Positions 45,927 through 56,964 are shown, numbered from the stretch's first letter. The stretch: 64,000 nucleotides of DNA from Tsukamurella sp. TY48 (GCF_019656655.1 NZ_BPMV01000001.1:496001-560000), one strand, 5' to 3'. Numbers and translations are program-made. Notes: a model not told the origin generated them from the letters alone.

Positions 45927-46076
45927 GAGGTCAGGCTAGGGCTCCGCCGACGTCTCGTGAGGCGATTCCTTTGTCTTCCCACGACGAAATCCCGCGCCGA
46001 TTTGGTCGCCGCGGGACGGAGTGACCGGCATCACATCACGCCTAGGGTTCTCCTCACCGAACGAATAGGAGTCGCC

Positions 46077-47540
46077 GTGTCCACCGACCTCACCTTCGCC
46101 ACCGTCCCCGACACCCGCGCCGGGGCCGCGCCGCACGATCTGGCCGTCGCCGACGACGCGCTCGATCTCGACAACACCGCCTTCCTCGACGCGGTACGGC
46201 GCACCACCGCAGGGCTGCGGGCGGCGGGAGTCGGACGCGGCGATGTGGTGGCGATCCGGCTGCCCAACACCGCACACCTGGTGGTCGGCCTGTTCGCGGC
46301 GTGGCGGCTCGGCGCCGCCGCCACCCCGATCAATCCCTATCTCACACCGAACGAATCGGGCTATCAGATCAGCGACGCCGGGGCGCGCGTGCTCATCGCG
46401 GCCGACGACGCGGCCCCCGCCGGAGTGACGGTCCTGCGCCCGGAGTCCCTGCTGGAGAACGCGCCCGACGACGGCGCGGCGGTGGCGGCACCGTCGGACC
46501 TGGCGCTGTTGATCTACACCTCCGGGACCACGGGGCGGCCGAAGGGCGTCATGCTCGATCACGCGAACCTGATCGCGATGAGCGAGATGTCGAGTGCGGC
46601 CTTCGAGTTCGAGCCCGGCGAGCACAGCCTGCTGATCCTGCCCCTGTTCCATGTGAACGCGATCGTGGTCTCCACCCTCAACCCGCTGCGGGCCGGCGGC
46701 CGGGTGACCATCGTGGGCCGATTCGATCCGCGCACCTTCTTCGACATCGTCGAACGCACCGGGGCCACGTACTTCTCGGCCGTGCCGACCATCTACACCA
46801 TGCTGGCGGGCCTGCCGCCCGAGGTGCGCCCCGACACCTCGCGGGTGCGGTTCGCGGTGTGCGGCGCCGCACCGGCGAGCCGCGAGCTGCTGACGGGCTT
46901 CGAGGCGCGGTACGGCTTCCCGCTCATCGAGGGCTACGGCCTGTCCGAGTGCACCTGCGCCGCCACCTGCAACCCGCTCGACGGTGTCCGCAAGGTGGGC
47001 ACCGTGGGCCTGCCGCTCCCGGAGCAGCGGATCAGGATCGTCGACGCCCACGGTGCCGAGTTGCCCGCGGGCGAGGCCGGCGAGGTGCTGCTCGCGGGAC
47101 CGAACATCATGCGCGGCTACCTGAATCGGCCGGAGGAGACGGCGAAGACACTGGTCGACGGCTGGCTGCACACCGGCGATGTGGGATTCCTCGATGCGGA
47201 CGGCTACCTCGTCCTGGTGGACCGCGCGAAGGACATGATCATCCGCGGCGGGGAGAACATCTACCCCAAGGAGATCGAGACCGCGGTGTACGCGCTGGAC
47301 GGGGTGGCCGAGGCCGCCGTGATCGGCCGCCCGGACGAGAAGTACGGAGAGGTGCCCGTGCTCTACCTGGTGGCCGCCCCCGGCGCCTCGCTCGCGGCCG
47401 AGCGGGTCCTGGCCCACACCGGCGAGCATCTCGCGAAGTACAAGCAGCCCACCGCCGTCACGATCGTCGATCAGCTGCCCAAGAACCCCGTCGGCAAGAT
47501 CGACAAGCCCGCCCTGCGCCGCCTCGACGCCGCCCACTGA
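46077..47540 (+). CDS. AMP-forming acyl-CoA synthetase (fatty-acid/aromatic acid CoA ligase)
   Basis: A 487-residue ANL-superfamily ligase. The phosphate loop is YTSGTTGRPKGV (starting at residue 147), followed by GYGLSECT, the hinge DRAKDMIIRGGENIYP and the C-terminal catalytic lysine in KNPVGKIDKP. It should activate a carboxylic acid to its CoA thioester via an acyl-adenylate; chain length is not readable. GTG 46077 has ATAGGAG upstream. It heads an operon with a DUF3556 membrane protein and an FAD oxidoreductase. Confidence 0.88.
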   Translation: MSTDLTFATVPDTRAGAAPHDLAVADDALDLDNTAFLDAVRRTTAGLRAAGVGRGDVVAIRLPNTAHLVVGLFAAWRLGAAATPINPYLTPNESGYQISDAGARVLIAADDAAPAGVTVLRPESLLENAPDDGAAVAAPSDLALLIYTSGTTGRPKGVMLDHANLIAMSEMSSAAFEFEPGEHSLLILPLFHVNAIVVSTLNPLRAGGRVTIVGRFDPRTFFDIVERTGATYFSAVPTIYTMLAGLPPEVRPDTSRVRFAVCGAAPASRELLTGFEARYGFPLIEGYGLSECTCAATCNPLDGVRKVGTVGLPLPEQRIRIVDAHGAELPAGEAGEVLLAGPNIMRGYLNRPEETAKTLVDGWLHTGDVGFLDADGYLVLVDRAKDMIIRGGENIYPKEIETAVYALDGVAEAAVIGRPDEKYGEVPVLYLVAAPGASLAAERVLAHTGEHLAKYKQPTAVTIVDQLPKNPVGKIDKPALRRLDAAH

Positions 47541-47575
47541 CCTCCGTCCCGAAGCGAAGAGAGAAGAAGACCGCC

Positions 47576-49345
47576 ATGGGATTCCTGCAACCCGCCTTCC
47601 CGCCCGTCGACCCCGACGAATTCCTCGCCCGCCCCATTCGCGAGCGCACCAAGTTCGCCACGCAGCACTGGGTGGACAACGGTTTCGGCAGCGCCTGGGG
47701 CATCTACCTGGTGTACATCGCGAAACTCGCGGTGCTGTTCGCCTTCGGTGGAGTGCTCGCCGCCACGGCCACATCGGGCCTGCACTTCTGGGATGTCGGC
47801 CAGTGGTGGAACAAGCCGATCGTCTACCAGAAGCTGGTGCTGTGGACCGTGCTGCTCGAGGCCATCGGGATCGCGGGCGCGTGGGGACCGTTGACCTTCA
47901 AGATCAAGCCGATGACGGGCGGGATCCGGTTCTGGGCCCGCACCGGGACCATTCGACTGCGCCCATACACCTGGGTGCCGTTCACGGCCGGCAACCGGCG
48001 CACCGGTCTCGACGTGGCGCTGTACCTCGCCCTGCTCGCGAGTCTGGTCGTCGGTATCGCGCTGCCCGGCGGCGCGGTGGGCGATTCGCCGTGGCCGCTG
48101 CTGCCGCCGGTGTCGATGCTCGCGCCGATCGCACTGCTGATCCTGATCGGCCTGCGCGACAAGACGATCTTCCTCGGCGCGCGCGGCGAGCAGTACCTAC
48201 CCGCCCTGATCATGTTCGCGCTGTTCCCGCTGCTCTCCTTCGCCACCCTGATCGTGGGGCTCAAGCTGCTGATCGTGTCGGTGTGGGTGGGCGCCGGACT
48301 GTCCAAGATCGGCCGGCACTTCATCATGGTGATCCCGGTGATGGTGTCCAATTCGCCGTGCATGCCGTTCAAGGGACTGCGGCGGGCGCACTACCGCAAC
48401 GCGCCCCACGATCTGCTGCCCTCGAAGTTGTCGCGGTTCATGGCCGAGGGGCTGGGCACGTTCGTGGAGATCGCCGCTCCCCTGGTGCTGCTCTTCTCCA
48501 CCAACCGGACGCTCACCGTGGTGTGCGCCGTGTTCATGGTGTGCTACCACTTGTTCATCATCTCCACCTTCCCGCTGGCGGTGCCGCTGGAGTGGAACCT
48601 GCTGTTCGCGTACACCGCCGTCTTCCTGTTCGTGGGATTCCCCGCACAGGAGGGGTTCTCGGTGCTGGACATGTCGCCGGCCTGGCTGGTGCTGCCCACA
48701 CTGGCCGCGCTCGCCTTCTTCCCGGTGCTCGGCAACATCCGGCCCGATAAGGTCTCGTTCCTACCCTCCCTGCGGCAGTACGCCGGTAACTGGGCGACGG
48801 GCATGTGGGCCTTCGCGCCGGGCGCCGAGGAGAAGCTGAATCGGGTGCAGCGGCCGGTGCACAACACCGTCGATCAGTTCGTGGCCTTCGGCATCGATCG
48901 GAAGTGGGCGGAGGTGCTGCTGGAGAAGGGGCTCGGCTGGCGGGCGCTGCACAGCAACGGTCGGGGCCTGTTCTCGATGATGTTGCGGCACGTGCCCGAT
49001 GTGGAGCAGCGCACGCTGCGCGAGGGCGAGTTGGTGTGCAACACCCTGATCGGCTTCAACTTCGGCGACGGGCACCTGCACGACGAGCGGCTGATCGCCG
49101 CGGTGCAGGAGCAGGCGCGGTTCGAGCCCGGCGAGGTGATCGTGGTGTGGGCGGAATCGCAGCCGATCACCCGGATGAGCCAGGACTTCAAGATCATCGA
49201 CGCCGCCCTCGGCGTGATCTCGCGGGGACGGTGGAGCGTGATCGACTGCGTGAACAGCCAGCCCTGGCTGCCCGACGGTCCGGTCTCCTGCGAGATCACG
49301 TGGACGACCGACCCGGTGCGGTTCCCCGTAGGCTCGTCGGTATGA
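47576..49345 (+). CDS. DUF3556-type multi-pass membrane protein
   Basis: A 589-residue protein with about eight to ten hydrophobic helices in the first ~400 residues (for example IYLVYIAKLAVLFAFGGVLA and FVEIAAPLVLLFS) and a soluble C-terminal domain of ~180 residues. The architecture and the GFLQPAFPPVDP start match DUF3556 proteins of actinobacteria, whose function is unknown. The membrane part is loosely reminiscent of HTTM-type proteins. The gene lies 35 bp after the ligase and overlaps the oxidoreductase start (ATGA), so the three should work together, plausibly on a membrane lipid. Confidence 0.82.
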   Translation: MGFLQPAFPPVDPDEFLARPIRERTKFATQHWVDNGFGSAWGIYLVYIAKLAVLFAFGGVLAATATSGLHFWDVGQWWNKPIVYQKLVLWTVLLEAIGIAGAWGPLTFKIKPMTGGIRFWARTGTIRLRPYTWVPFTAGNRRTGLDVALYLALLASLVVGIALPGGAVGDSPWPLLPPVSMLAPIALLILIGLRDKTIFLGARGEQYLPALIMFALFPLLSFATLIVGLKLLIVSVWVGAGLSKIGRHFIMVIPVMVSNSPCMPFKGLRRAHYRNAPHDLLPSKLSRFMAEGLGTFVEIAAPLVLLFSTNRTLTVVCAVFMVCYHLFIISTFPLAVPLEWNLLFAYTAVFLFVGFPAQEGFSVLDMSPAWLVLPTLAALAFFPVLGNIRPDKVSFLPSLRQYAGNWATGMWAFAPGAEEKLNRVQRPVHNTVDQFVAFGIDRKWAEVLLEKGLGWRALHSNGRGLFSMMLRHVPDVEQRTLREGELVCNTLIGFNFGDGHLHDERLIAAVQEQARFEPGEVIVVWAESQPITRMSQDFKIIDAALGVISRGRWSVIDCVNSQPWLPDGPVSCEITWTTDPVRFPVGSSV

Positions 49346-50748
49346 CAACCGGCACCGTCGTCGGCGGCGGACCCAACGGGCTCGCCGCGGCGATCACCCT
49401 GGCCCGCGCGGGGATCGAGACCACGCTGCTGGAAGCGGCCGACACCGTGGGCGGCGGCGTGCGCTCCTTCGAGGCGCTGGCCCCCGGCCTGATCCACGAC
49501 CACTGCGCGGCGATCCATCCCATGGCGGTGGGCTCGCCGTTCCTGGCCTCGATCGACATCGAGCGGCGCGGGCTGCGGTGGCGCTCGGCGGAGCTGGATT
49601 GCGTGCACCCCCTCGACGGCGGTAGTGGCGGCGTGCTGCACCGCGGTGTGGCCGAGACGGCCGCCGGGTTGGGGCCCGACGGCGCGGTGTGGCGCCGGCT
49701 GTTCGACCGGTCGGTGCGGCACTTCGACGCGATCTCCCCCACCATGATGGGGCCGATGCTGCGGGTGCCGCGGCATCCGGTGGCGCTGGCGGAGTTCGGG
49801 ATGCCGACGCCGCTCCCCGCTGCGGCGCTGGGGCGTGCCTTCCGCACCCCGCAGGCCCGCGGCCTGTGGGCGGGCATCGCGGCGCACACCTTCCAGCCGC
49901 TGCATCGCCCGATGACCTCGGCCATCGGCCTGGGACTCATCACCGCCGGCCACCGGTACGGCTGGCAGGTGGCCGAGGGCGGATCGGGCAGCATCGCCGC
50001 CGCGCTGGCCGCCGAGTTCGAGGATCTGGGCGGGAAGATCGAGACCGGGGCCCGGGTGAGCGCGGCGAACCTACCCGCGTCCGATGTCACACTGTTCGAC
50101 CTGGATCCGGGGCAGGTCGCGGCGATCCTCGGCGACCGCCTCCCGCGGCGGATCGGGCGTGCGCTGAGCCGGTTCCGGCACGGTCCCGGCGCGTTCAAGG
50201 TGGATTTCGCGGTGCAGGGCGGGGTGCCCTGGACCAATCCCGATGCGCGACGGTCCGGCACGGTGCACCTCGGCGGCGAGTTCGCCGAGGTCGCCGCCAC
50301 CGAGCGGGAGATCGCGGCCGGACGGATGCCCGAGCGGCCCTTCGTGCTGGTGGGCCAGCAGTACCTGGCCGACCCCTCGCGCAGTTCGGGCGATGTGCAT
50401 CCGGTGTGGTCGTACGCGCACGTCCCGGCGGGTTTCACCGGCGACGCCACGGCGGCGATCATCGCGCAGATCGAGCGCTTCGCCCCCGGGTTTCGCGACC
50501 GGATCGTGGGCACCGCGGTGTGCTCGACCACCGAGATGTCCCGCTACAACGCGAACTTCGTGGGCGGCGATATCAACACCGGCGCCAAGGACCCCATGCA
50601 GCTGGTGTTCGGCCCGCGGATCACGCTGCAGCCCTACGACCTCGGCGTGCCGGGGATGTACATCTGCTCCGCCGCGACGCCGCCCGGTCCGGCCGCGCAC
50701 GGTATGTGCGGCTTCCACGCCGCGACCCGGGCGATCGCGCGACTGTGA
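49342..50748 (+). CDS. FAD-dependent oxidoreductase, phytoene desaturase-like
   Basis: A 468-residue flavoprotein of the amine oxidase/CrtI-like type. The N-terminal FAD motif is VVGGGPNGLAAAITLARAG, followed by a second glycine-rich GGGVRS, and the C-terminus has a GMYICSAATPPGPAAHGMCG flavin-binding signature. Family members desaturate carotenoids or oxidise long-chain substrates. Coupling to the DUF3556 gene by a 4-bp overlap points to a lipid substrate. A TAGGCT 7 nt before the ATG suggests an internal promoter. Confidence 0.85.
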   Translation: MTTGTVVGGGPNGLAAAITLARAGIETTLLEAADTVGGGVRSFEALAPGLIHDHCAAIHPMAVGSPFLASIDIERRGLRWRSAELDCVHPLDGGSGGVLHRGVAETAAGLGPDGAVWRRLFDRSVRHFDAISPTMMGPMLRVPRHPVALAEFGMPTPLPAAALGRAFRTPQARGLWAGIAAHTFQPLHRPMTSAIGLGLITAGHRYGWQVAEGGSGSIAAALAAEFEDLGGKIETGARVSAANLPASDVTLFDLDPGQVAAILGDRLPRRIGRALSRFRHGPGAFKVDFAVQGGVPWTNPDARRSGTVHLGGEFAEVAATEREIAAGRMPERPFVLVGQQYLADPSRSSGDVHPVWSYAHVPAGFTGDATAAIIAQIERFAPGFRDRIVGTAVCSTTEMSRYNANFVGGDINTGAKDPMQLVFGPRITLQPYDLGVPGMYICSAATPPGPAAHGMCGFHAATRAIARL

Positions 50749-50754
50749 TCCGGC

Positions 50755-51201
50755 TCAGGAGTTCGGGGCGCTGAACACCTCGTAAAAATGGGCGACGCTG
50801 TCGACTTCGCCCTCGTCCACACGTTTGAAGGCCTTGTTGATCGGTGACGCGTACTGTCCACCGGACACCACGCTCAGCGGCCCCACGAACTGCACTCCGT
50901 CATTCGGAGTGTCGATCCATCGGTAGCCCGCGTGCCGCACCAGCACCTCGCCGACGTAGCAGCCGAAGACGAAGATCGTCTCCGCCATCGCGTCGGACCC
51001 CGGCTCACGAAAGCCGTCGAGGACCTCGTCCACTGCTCGCAGCGAGCCCGGCGTGTAGTCGAGCTCCAGTCCTGCCACGGACCGCGCCGCGTCGACCGCG
51101 ACGACCGCGAGTTCTGCAGCGTTCGCGGCCACCGGCGCGGCGGGCAACCTCAGCGCACGTCCTTCCCACGCCGGACCCGGAACTCGATTGTCCTCACCCA
51201 T
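50755..51201 (-). CDS. Hypothetical protein
   Basis: A 148-residue soluble protein that I do not recognise with certainty. The central part (DYTPGSLRAVDEVLDGFREPG, then ETIFVFGCYVGEVLVRHAG) resembles small actinobacterial proteins of the DUF3806/DUF6278 kind. No signal peptide or membrane helix is seen. TAATCT (51214-51209) lies 7 nt before ATG 51201, at the very end of the diiron protein gene. It is convergent with the FAD oxidoreductase, with 6 bp between stops. Confidence 0.75.
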   Translation of the reverse strand: MGEDNRVPGPAWEGRALRLPAAPVAANAAELAVVAVDAARSVAGLELDYTPGSLRAVDEVLDGFREPGSDAMAETIFVFGCYVGEVLVRHAGYRWIDTPNDGVQFVGPLSVVSGGQYASPINKAFKRVDEGEVDSVAHFYEVFSAPNS

Positions 51202-51211
51202 GACAGAGAGA

Positions 51212-52219
51212 TTACTGCGCGGCGTAAGCGGGCTCGCTGCGGAAGCGCGAGACGCGGCCGTCGATACCGCAGATCCGCCACATCAGCCGGGCCAGCGGAT
51301 TCCACAGGCCGGCCTTCTCGGCCATCATCCGCACATCGCCGAAGACGTCGCGCTTCATCTGCTGCGATTCGGGCGAACGCCAGAAGATGTCCTTCTTCAC
51401 CGACCGCGGGATGTCGAAGGTCTCCCAGAACTGCTTGGGCGGCATCATGATCATCGTGACCATCACCCGCATGGTGATCGGCAGCATCAACGAGAGCACC
51501 AGGCGCGGGAACCATCCGCGAGCCGGAATGCGGTGCTCCAGCAACTGATGCGCGAAGCCGATGTGCCGGGCCTCCTCGGCCACGTGGATCTGCATGATCG
51601 AGCTCATCGCGGGATGTTGCTCGGAACCCGAGCGCAGGAACTGCTTCTGCAGGTGATCGATCGGCTCCTCACCGCCCAGCACCATCATGTAGAAGTACAG
51701 CGGCGTGATCGTGGCGGACAGCGGCACGATCGGCGAGATGCGGCGCAGGAACCAGCTGCCGCCGGGGACGTCCACGCCCACGCGGTTGACGAACTCCTGG
51801 AACATCAGCGTGTGCTGGCACTCCTCCTTCGCCTCGTGCGTGGCGTACCGGAACTCCGGCGAGTTGTTGGGCAGCGCGGCGGTGTACTGCATGATACCGC
51901 GGATCAGCATGGACTCGAACTGCAGGCCGACCTTGGCGACATTGGCCTGGCGCCACATGCCGATCTCGATCTGCTTCGCCAGGGGCTGCGCCTGGTACCA
52001 GGGGTGCCGACCGATCGGATCGAAGCGGGGATCGCACACCCAGCGCGGATCGTCCGGGACGATGGCCAGCTCCGGGTTGTCCCAGTCGATGTCGATGTAC
52101 GGGTCGAAGTTGCGCCGCACCGACGCCTCCGAGAGATCCTGGAGCGTCTCCTCGTACTCCGCCTGTCCCGGGAACGGGTCGTTCATGGTCCGGCTCATGT
52201 GCGTCAGTGCCAGTCGCAT
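51212..52219 (-). CDS. AurF-like diiron oxygenase family protein
   Basis: A 335-residue protein with helical diiron motifs: a glutamate in VGLQFESMLIRG, then EAKEECQHTLMFQEF and later HVAEEARHIGFAHQ. These match the AurF group of N-oxygenases and fatty-acyl oxidising relatives. The real reaction is unknown. ATG 52219 is taken because of a GCGAGA/GTGAG purine stretch; GTG 52249 and ATG 52198 are alternatives. Upstream the TGATAG motif is repeated at 52275-52288 and could be an operator for the TetR encoded nearby. Confidence 0.82.
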   Translation of the reverse strand: MRLALTHMSRTMNDPFPGQAEYEETLQDLSEASVRRNFDPYIDIDWDNPELAIVPDDPRWVCDPRFDPIGRHPWYQAQPLAKQIEIGMWRQANVAKVGLQFESMLIRGIMQYTAALPNNSPEFRYATHEAKEECQHTLMFQEFVNRVGVDVPGGSWFLRRISPIVPLSATITPLYFYMMVLGGEEPIDHLQKQFLRSGSEQHPAMSSIMQIHVAEEARHIGFAHQLLEHRIPARGWFPRLVLSLMLPITMRVMVTMIMMPPKQFWETFDIPRSVKKDIFWRSPESQQMKRDVFGDVRMMAEKAGLWNPLARLMWRICGIDGRVSRFRSEPAYAAQ

Positions 52220-52317
52220 CTCACGTCTCGCTTTCGTCCGCGGCCCCACCCTGGTGATAGCCGATTGGCCCTAGACTATCACTATCAATCAGCAGCGCTG
52301 GTTTCTTTCGAGACGCG

Positions 52318-52686
52318 TTAGACGTAGGACGCGATCAGCACGATCGTCGAGAAGGCGAGCATCCCCAGGCAGTTCACCCAGAAGGTCGAGCCCATGAAGT
52401 TCGCGCGCACGTGCGCCACGGCCGCACAGACGAAGTAGACGACCACGCCGGCGTTCGCCGCGACGCCGACGCCCGGGAACTGCAGCCCTGCGAGGAGCCC
52501 GGCACCGGCGCACACCTTGATCACGATGAGCGTCCACCACCAGTCACGCGGGAACCGCACCCCGTCGAGGCAGTCCTGGATGAGTTGCGGCGGCCGGATC
52601 GAGAGCAGGGCGTCGCCGAGGAGGACGACGGCGAGCGCCACCGTGAGCCAGGGCCAGTGCGGGGTATCGATGTATCCGGTGGTCAT
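52318..52686 (-). CDS. Small DoxX-like membrane protein
   Basis: A 122-residue protein with four hydrophobic segments (about 12-30, 50-68, 72-93 and 100-121). Pattern and size fit DoxX-like four-helix proteins. It is encoded downstream of the TetR gene with a 4-bp overlap (ATGA), so it is translated with the regulator. DoxX-type proteins often accompany redox or thiol-stress systems, but no specific role can be read here. Confidence 0.78.
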   Translation of the reverse strand: MTTGYIDTPHWPWLTVALAVVLLGDALLSIRPPQLIQDCLDGVRFPRDWWWTLIVIKVCAGAGLLAGLQFPGVGVAANAGVVVYFVCAAVAHVRANFMGSTFWVNCLGMLAFSTIVLIASYV

Positions 52687-53282
52687 TGCGGAACTCCTTG
52701 TCCGAGAATCTGTTCGATGGCTTCAATGAGACCCGCACCGGCTTTCTCCCGCGTGATCGCGACCCCGGACGTGGTGAACAACAGGCCGATGTAGACGAAG
52801 TAGAGGGTGCGGGCCGCGGCCTCGGGATCGCGATGCCCCGCAGCCGCGAAGATCCGCGCGAAGTCCCCGCGGAGCTCGTCCGCCAGATCGCCGAAGGTCC
52901 GCGAGCGATGAACGCCCCGAGCGAGCACGGCGGCGTACTCGCGCGAGAGGTCACCGTCGGCGTTGAAGTAGGTGACGAAGGGCGCGACGCTGCCCACCAG
53001 CCGGGCGACGGCCTCGTCGACCGACAGCGCGGGCAGCGGCTCACCCCCGGGGCGTTCGGCGTGCACCGCCGCGATCCAGTCGTCGACGATCGCGATGAGC
53101 AGCGCATCCTTGTCACCGACCGCCATCACGGTCCCCACGCTGACGCCGGCGTCCGCGGCGATGGCGCGCACCGTCGTCCCGGTGAAACCGTGCGCCCGGA
53201 ACGACCGATCCGCCGCCGCGAGCACCCGGGCCCGGGTGTCGGCCTTCGCCTCGGACCGCGACTGAACACGTTCACTGAACAT
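52683..53282 (-). CDS. TetR/AcrR-family transcriptional regulator
   Basis: A 199-residue TetR protein. The DNA-binding helix-turn-helix is TTVRAIAADAGVSVGTVMAVGDKDALL. The start is ATG 53282, because TACCGT (53295-53290) lies 7 nt upstream; the longer frame from 53318 would start within the promoter. A perfect 16-bp palindrome covers the start codon and a second, imperfect copy lies just inside the gene, so autorepression is likely. The DoxX-like gene overlaps its stop. Confidence 0.88.
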   Translation of the reverse strand: MFSERVQSRSEAKADTRARVLAAADRSFRAHGFTGTTVRAIAADAGVSVGTVMAVGDKDALLIAIVDDWIAAVHAERPGGEPLPALSVDEAVARLVGSVAPFVTYFNADGDLSREYAAVLARGVHRSRTFGDLADELRGDFARIFAAAGHRDPEAAARTLYFVYIGLLFTTSGVAITREKAGAGLIEAIEQILGQGVPQ

Positions 53283-53289
53283 GTTCAGT
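53261..53289. promoter_or_regulatory. Tandem palindromic operators over the TetR start codon
   Basis: ACTGAACATGTTCAGT (53274-53289) is a perfect 16-bp palindrome spanning the region between the -10 and codon 3. A second imperfect copy, ACTGAACACGTTCACT, lies at 53261-53276, offset by 13 bp. They are the obvious binding sites for the TetR protein itself. Confidence 0.8.
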
Positions 53290-53318
53290 ACGGTATTCCT
53301 TCTCGCCCGGACACACAA
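53290..53318 (-). promoter_or_regulatory. Leaderless promoter of the TetR-DoxX unit
   Basis: TTGTGT (53318-53313), a 17-nt spacer and TACCGT (53295-53290), then 7 nt to the ATG. The -35 box starts at the first base after the ilvC terminator stem, so the two units are packed end to end. Confidence 0.7.
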
Positions 53319-53353
53319 GAGCCCCGTCGAACCTCAGCGGTTCGACGGGGCTC
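53319..53353 (-). terminator. ilvBNC terminator
   Basis: A perfect 15-bp stem (53319-53333 with 53339-53353) with a 5-nt loop, 20 nt after the ilvC stop. The stem is followed by TTGTGT, which doubles as the next promoter's -35. Confidence 0.85.
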
Positions 53354-53373
53354 CGGCGTGTGGGGAGACCCGG

Positions 53374-54927
<1,554 letters not shown>

Positions 54928-54931
<4 letters not shown>

Positions 54932-56880
54932 TTCTGCTCCTCCGAACGCTCCATCACGGCGTGGATGACGGCCGGCTCGTCGGCCGCGTCGTCCTCGTCG
55001 AACAGCGGACGGATGTCCCGCGCCGCCATGATCTCGTCGTTGCTGGTGCCGGCGGCCACCATCGGCCACACCTGGGCGTCGGCGCCCACGATGAAGTCGA
55101 TGACCACCGGGCGGTCGTTGATCTCGCGGGCCTGCGCGATGATCGCGTCGACGTCCTCCTCGCGCTCGCAGCGGAAGGAGACGCAGCCCAGGGCCTCGCC
55201 GAGCTTGACGAAATCGGGGATGCGCATCGAGTGCGTGGACAGGTCGGTGCTGGAGTAGCGCTGCTCGTAGAAGAGCGTCTGCCACTGCCGCACCATGCCC
55301 AGGTTGCCGTTGTTGATGATGGCCACCTTGATCGGTGCGCCCTCGATAGCGGCGGTGGCGAGCTCCTGATTGGTCATCTGGAAGCAGCCGTCACCGTCGA
55401 TCGCCCAGACCTCCTTCTCGGGAGCGCCCATCTTGGCGCCGAGGGCCGCGGGAACCGCGTAGCCCATGGTGCCGAGGCCGCCCGAGTTCAGCCAGGTGCG
55501 CGGCTTCTCGTACTTGACGAACTGCGCCGCCCACATCTGGTGCTGGCCCACGCCGGCGCAGTAGATCGCGTCGGGACCCGCTGCGGCGCCGAGGCGCTCG
55601 ATCACGAACTCGGGGCTCAGCGCACCGTCGGAGGGCTTGTTGTACGCCAGCGGGTAGGTCTCGCGGATCCCGTCCAGGTAGCTCCACCAGGTGGCGAGGT
55701 CGGGGGCCGCGATGGTGGCGCGGTCCTCGGAGATCGCCGCGATCAGCTCGGTGATGACCTCCTTGCAGTCGCCCACGATCGGGACGTCCGCGAACCGGTT
55801 CTTACCGATCTCCGCCGGGTCGATATCGGCGTGGATCACCTTGGCATCCGGCGCGAAGGAGTCGAGCTTGCCGGTGACCCGGTCGTCGAACCGCGCGCCG
55901 AGCGTGACCAGCAGGTCGGAGCGCTGCAGGGCGGCCACGGCACCGACGGTGCCGTGCATGCCGGGCATGCCCATGTGCTGCGGGTGGCTGTCCGGGAACA
56001 CGCCCCGGGCCATCAGGGTGGTGACCACCGGAATCCCGGTGAGCTCGGCCAGCTTCAGCAGCTCCTCGGAGGCCTCGGCCTTGAGCACGCCGCCGCCCAC
56101 GTAGAGCACGGGCGACTTCGCCGCGGCGATGAGGCGCGCGGCCTCCCGGATCTGCTTGCCGTGCGGCTTGGTCACGGGGCGGTAGCCGGGCAGGTCGATC
56201 TGCGGCGGCCAGGAGAAGACGGTGTCCTCCTGCAGCACGTCCTTCGGGATGTCGACGAGCACCGCGCCCGGGCGTCCGCTCTGCGCCAGGTAGAAGGCCT
56301 CGGCGATCACGCGCGGGATGTCGGCGGCGTCGTACACCAGGAAGTTGTGCTTGGTGACGGGCATCGTGATGCCCGAGATGTCGGCCTCCTGGAAGGCGTC
56401 GGTGCCGATCAGGGGGCGACCCACCTGGCCGGTGATCGCGACGATCGGGACCGAGTCCATCTGGGCGTCCGCGAGCGGGGTCACCAGGTTGGTGGCGCCG
56501 GGACCGGAGGTGGCCATGCACACGCCGACCTTGCCGGTGGCCTGGGCGTAGCCGGTGGCGGCGTGGCCGGCGCCCTGCTCGTGCCGCACCAGGACGTGGC
56601 GCACCTTCTTGGAGTCGAGCAGCGGGTCGTAGACCGGGAGGATGCAGCCGCCGGGAATGCCGAAGACCGTGTCCACACCGATCTCCTCGAGCGACCGGAC
56701 CACGGACTGCGCGCCCGTGACGCGCTCGGGCGCTACGGTGCGGGCACCGTCGAGGGTGCTGTGCGCGACGTCGGCGACGTTCGACTTCGAGGCGGCGGGG
56801 TGCGCGCCGGGGATTCCGGCGCCGGGCTTGCGGGCCCCGGGCTTCTGCCCTGGGTGGGGCCGAGCGGTAGGTGCACTCAC
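54928..56880 (-). CDS. ilvB: Acetolactate synthase large (catalytic) subunit
   Basis: IlvB condenses pyruvate with pyruvate or 2-ketobutyrate using thiamine pyrophosphate, FAD and Mg. The 650-residue protein has an N-terminal Pro/Ala/Lys extension of ~50 residues, the catalytic glutamate region ([17 protein letters not shown]), the FAD region, and the thiamine motif [18 protein letters not shown] 56880 has AGAAGG 7 nt upstream. Expression is controlled by the attenuator in its 207-nt leader. Its cofactor kinase ThiL is also encoded in the window. Confidence 0.98.
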
Positions 56881-56964
56881 GGCTTGACCTTCTCGTGCTC
56901 GTGGAGATCTTCTGCGTTATGGACGGTTCGACGCGCGGCGCTGTCCGGAAGTCCATCCGGGCAA

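Noticed and set aside
45315-46076. Upstream in-frame extension of the acyl-CoA ligase
   Set aside because: It is antisense to the PucR gene and lacks ligase-family sequence; GTG 46077 has a good ribosome site.
46301-47575. Plus-strand frame of about 425 codons upstream of and in frame with the DUF3556 gene
   Set aside because: It overlaps the acyl-CoA ligase in another frame and is Arg/Pro/Gly-rich; the DUF3556 start at 47576 is sufficient.
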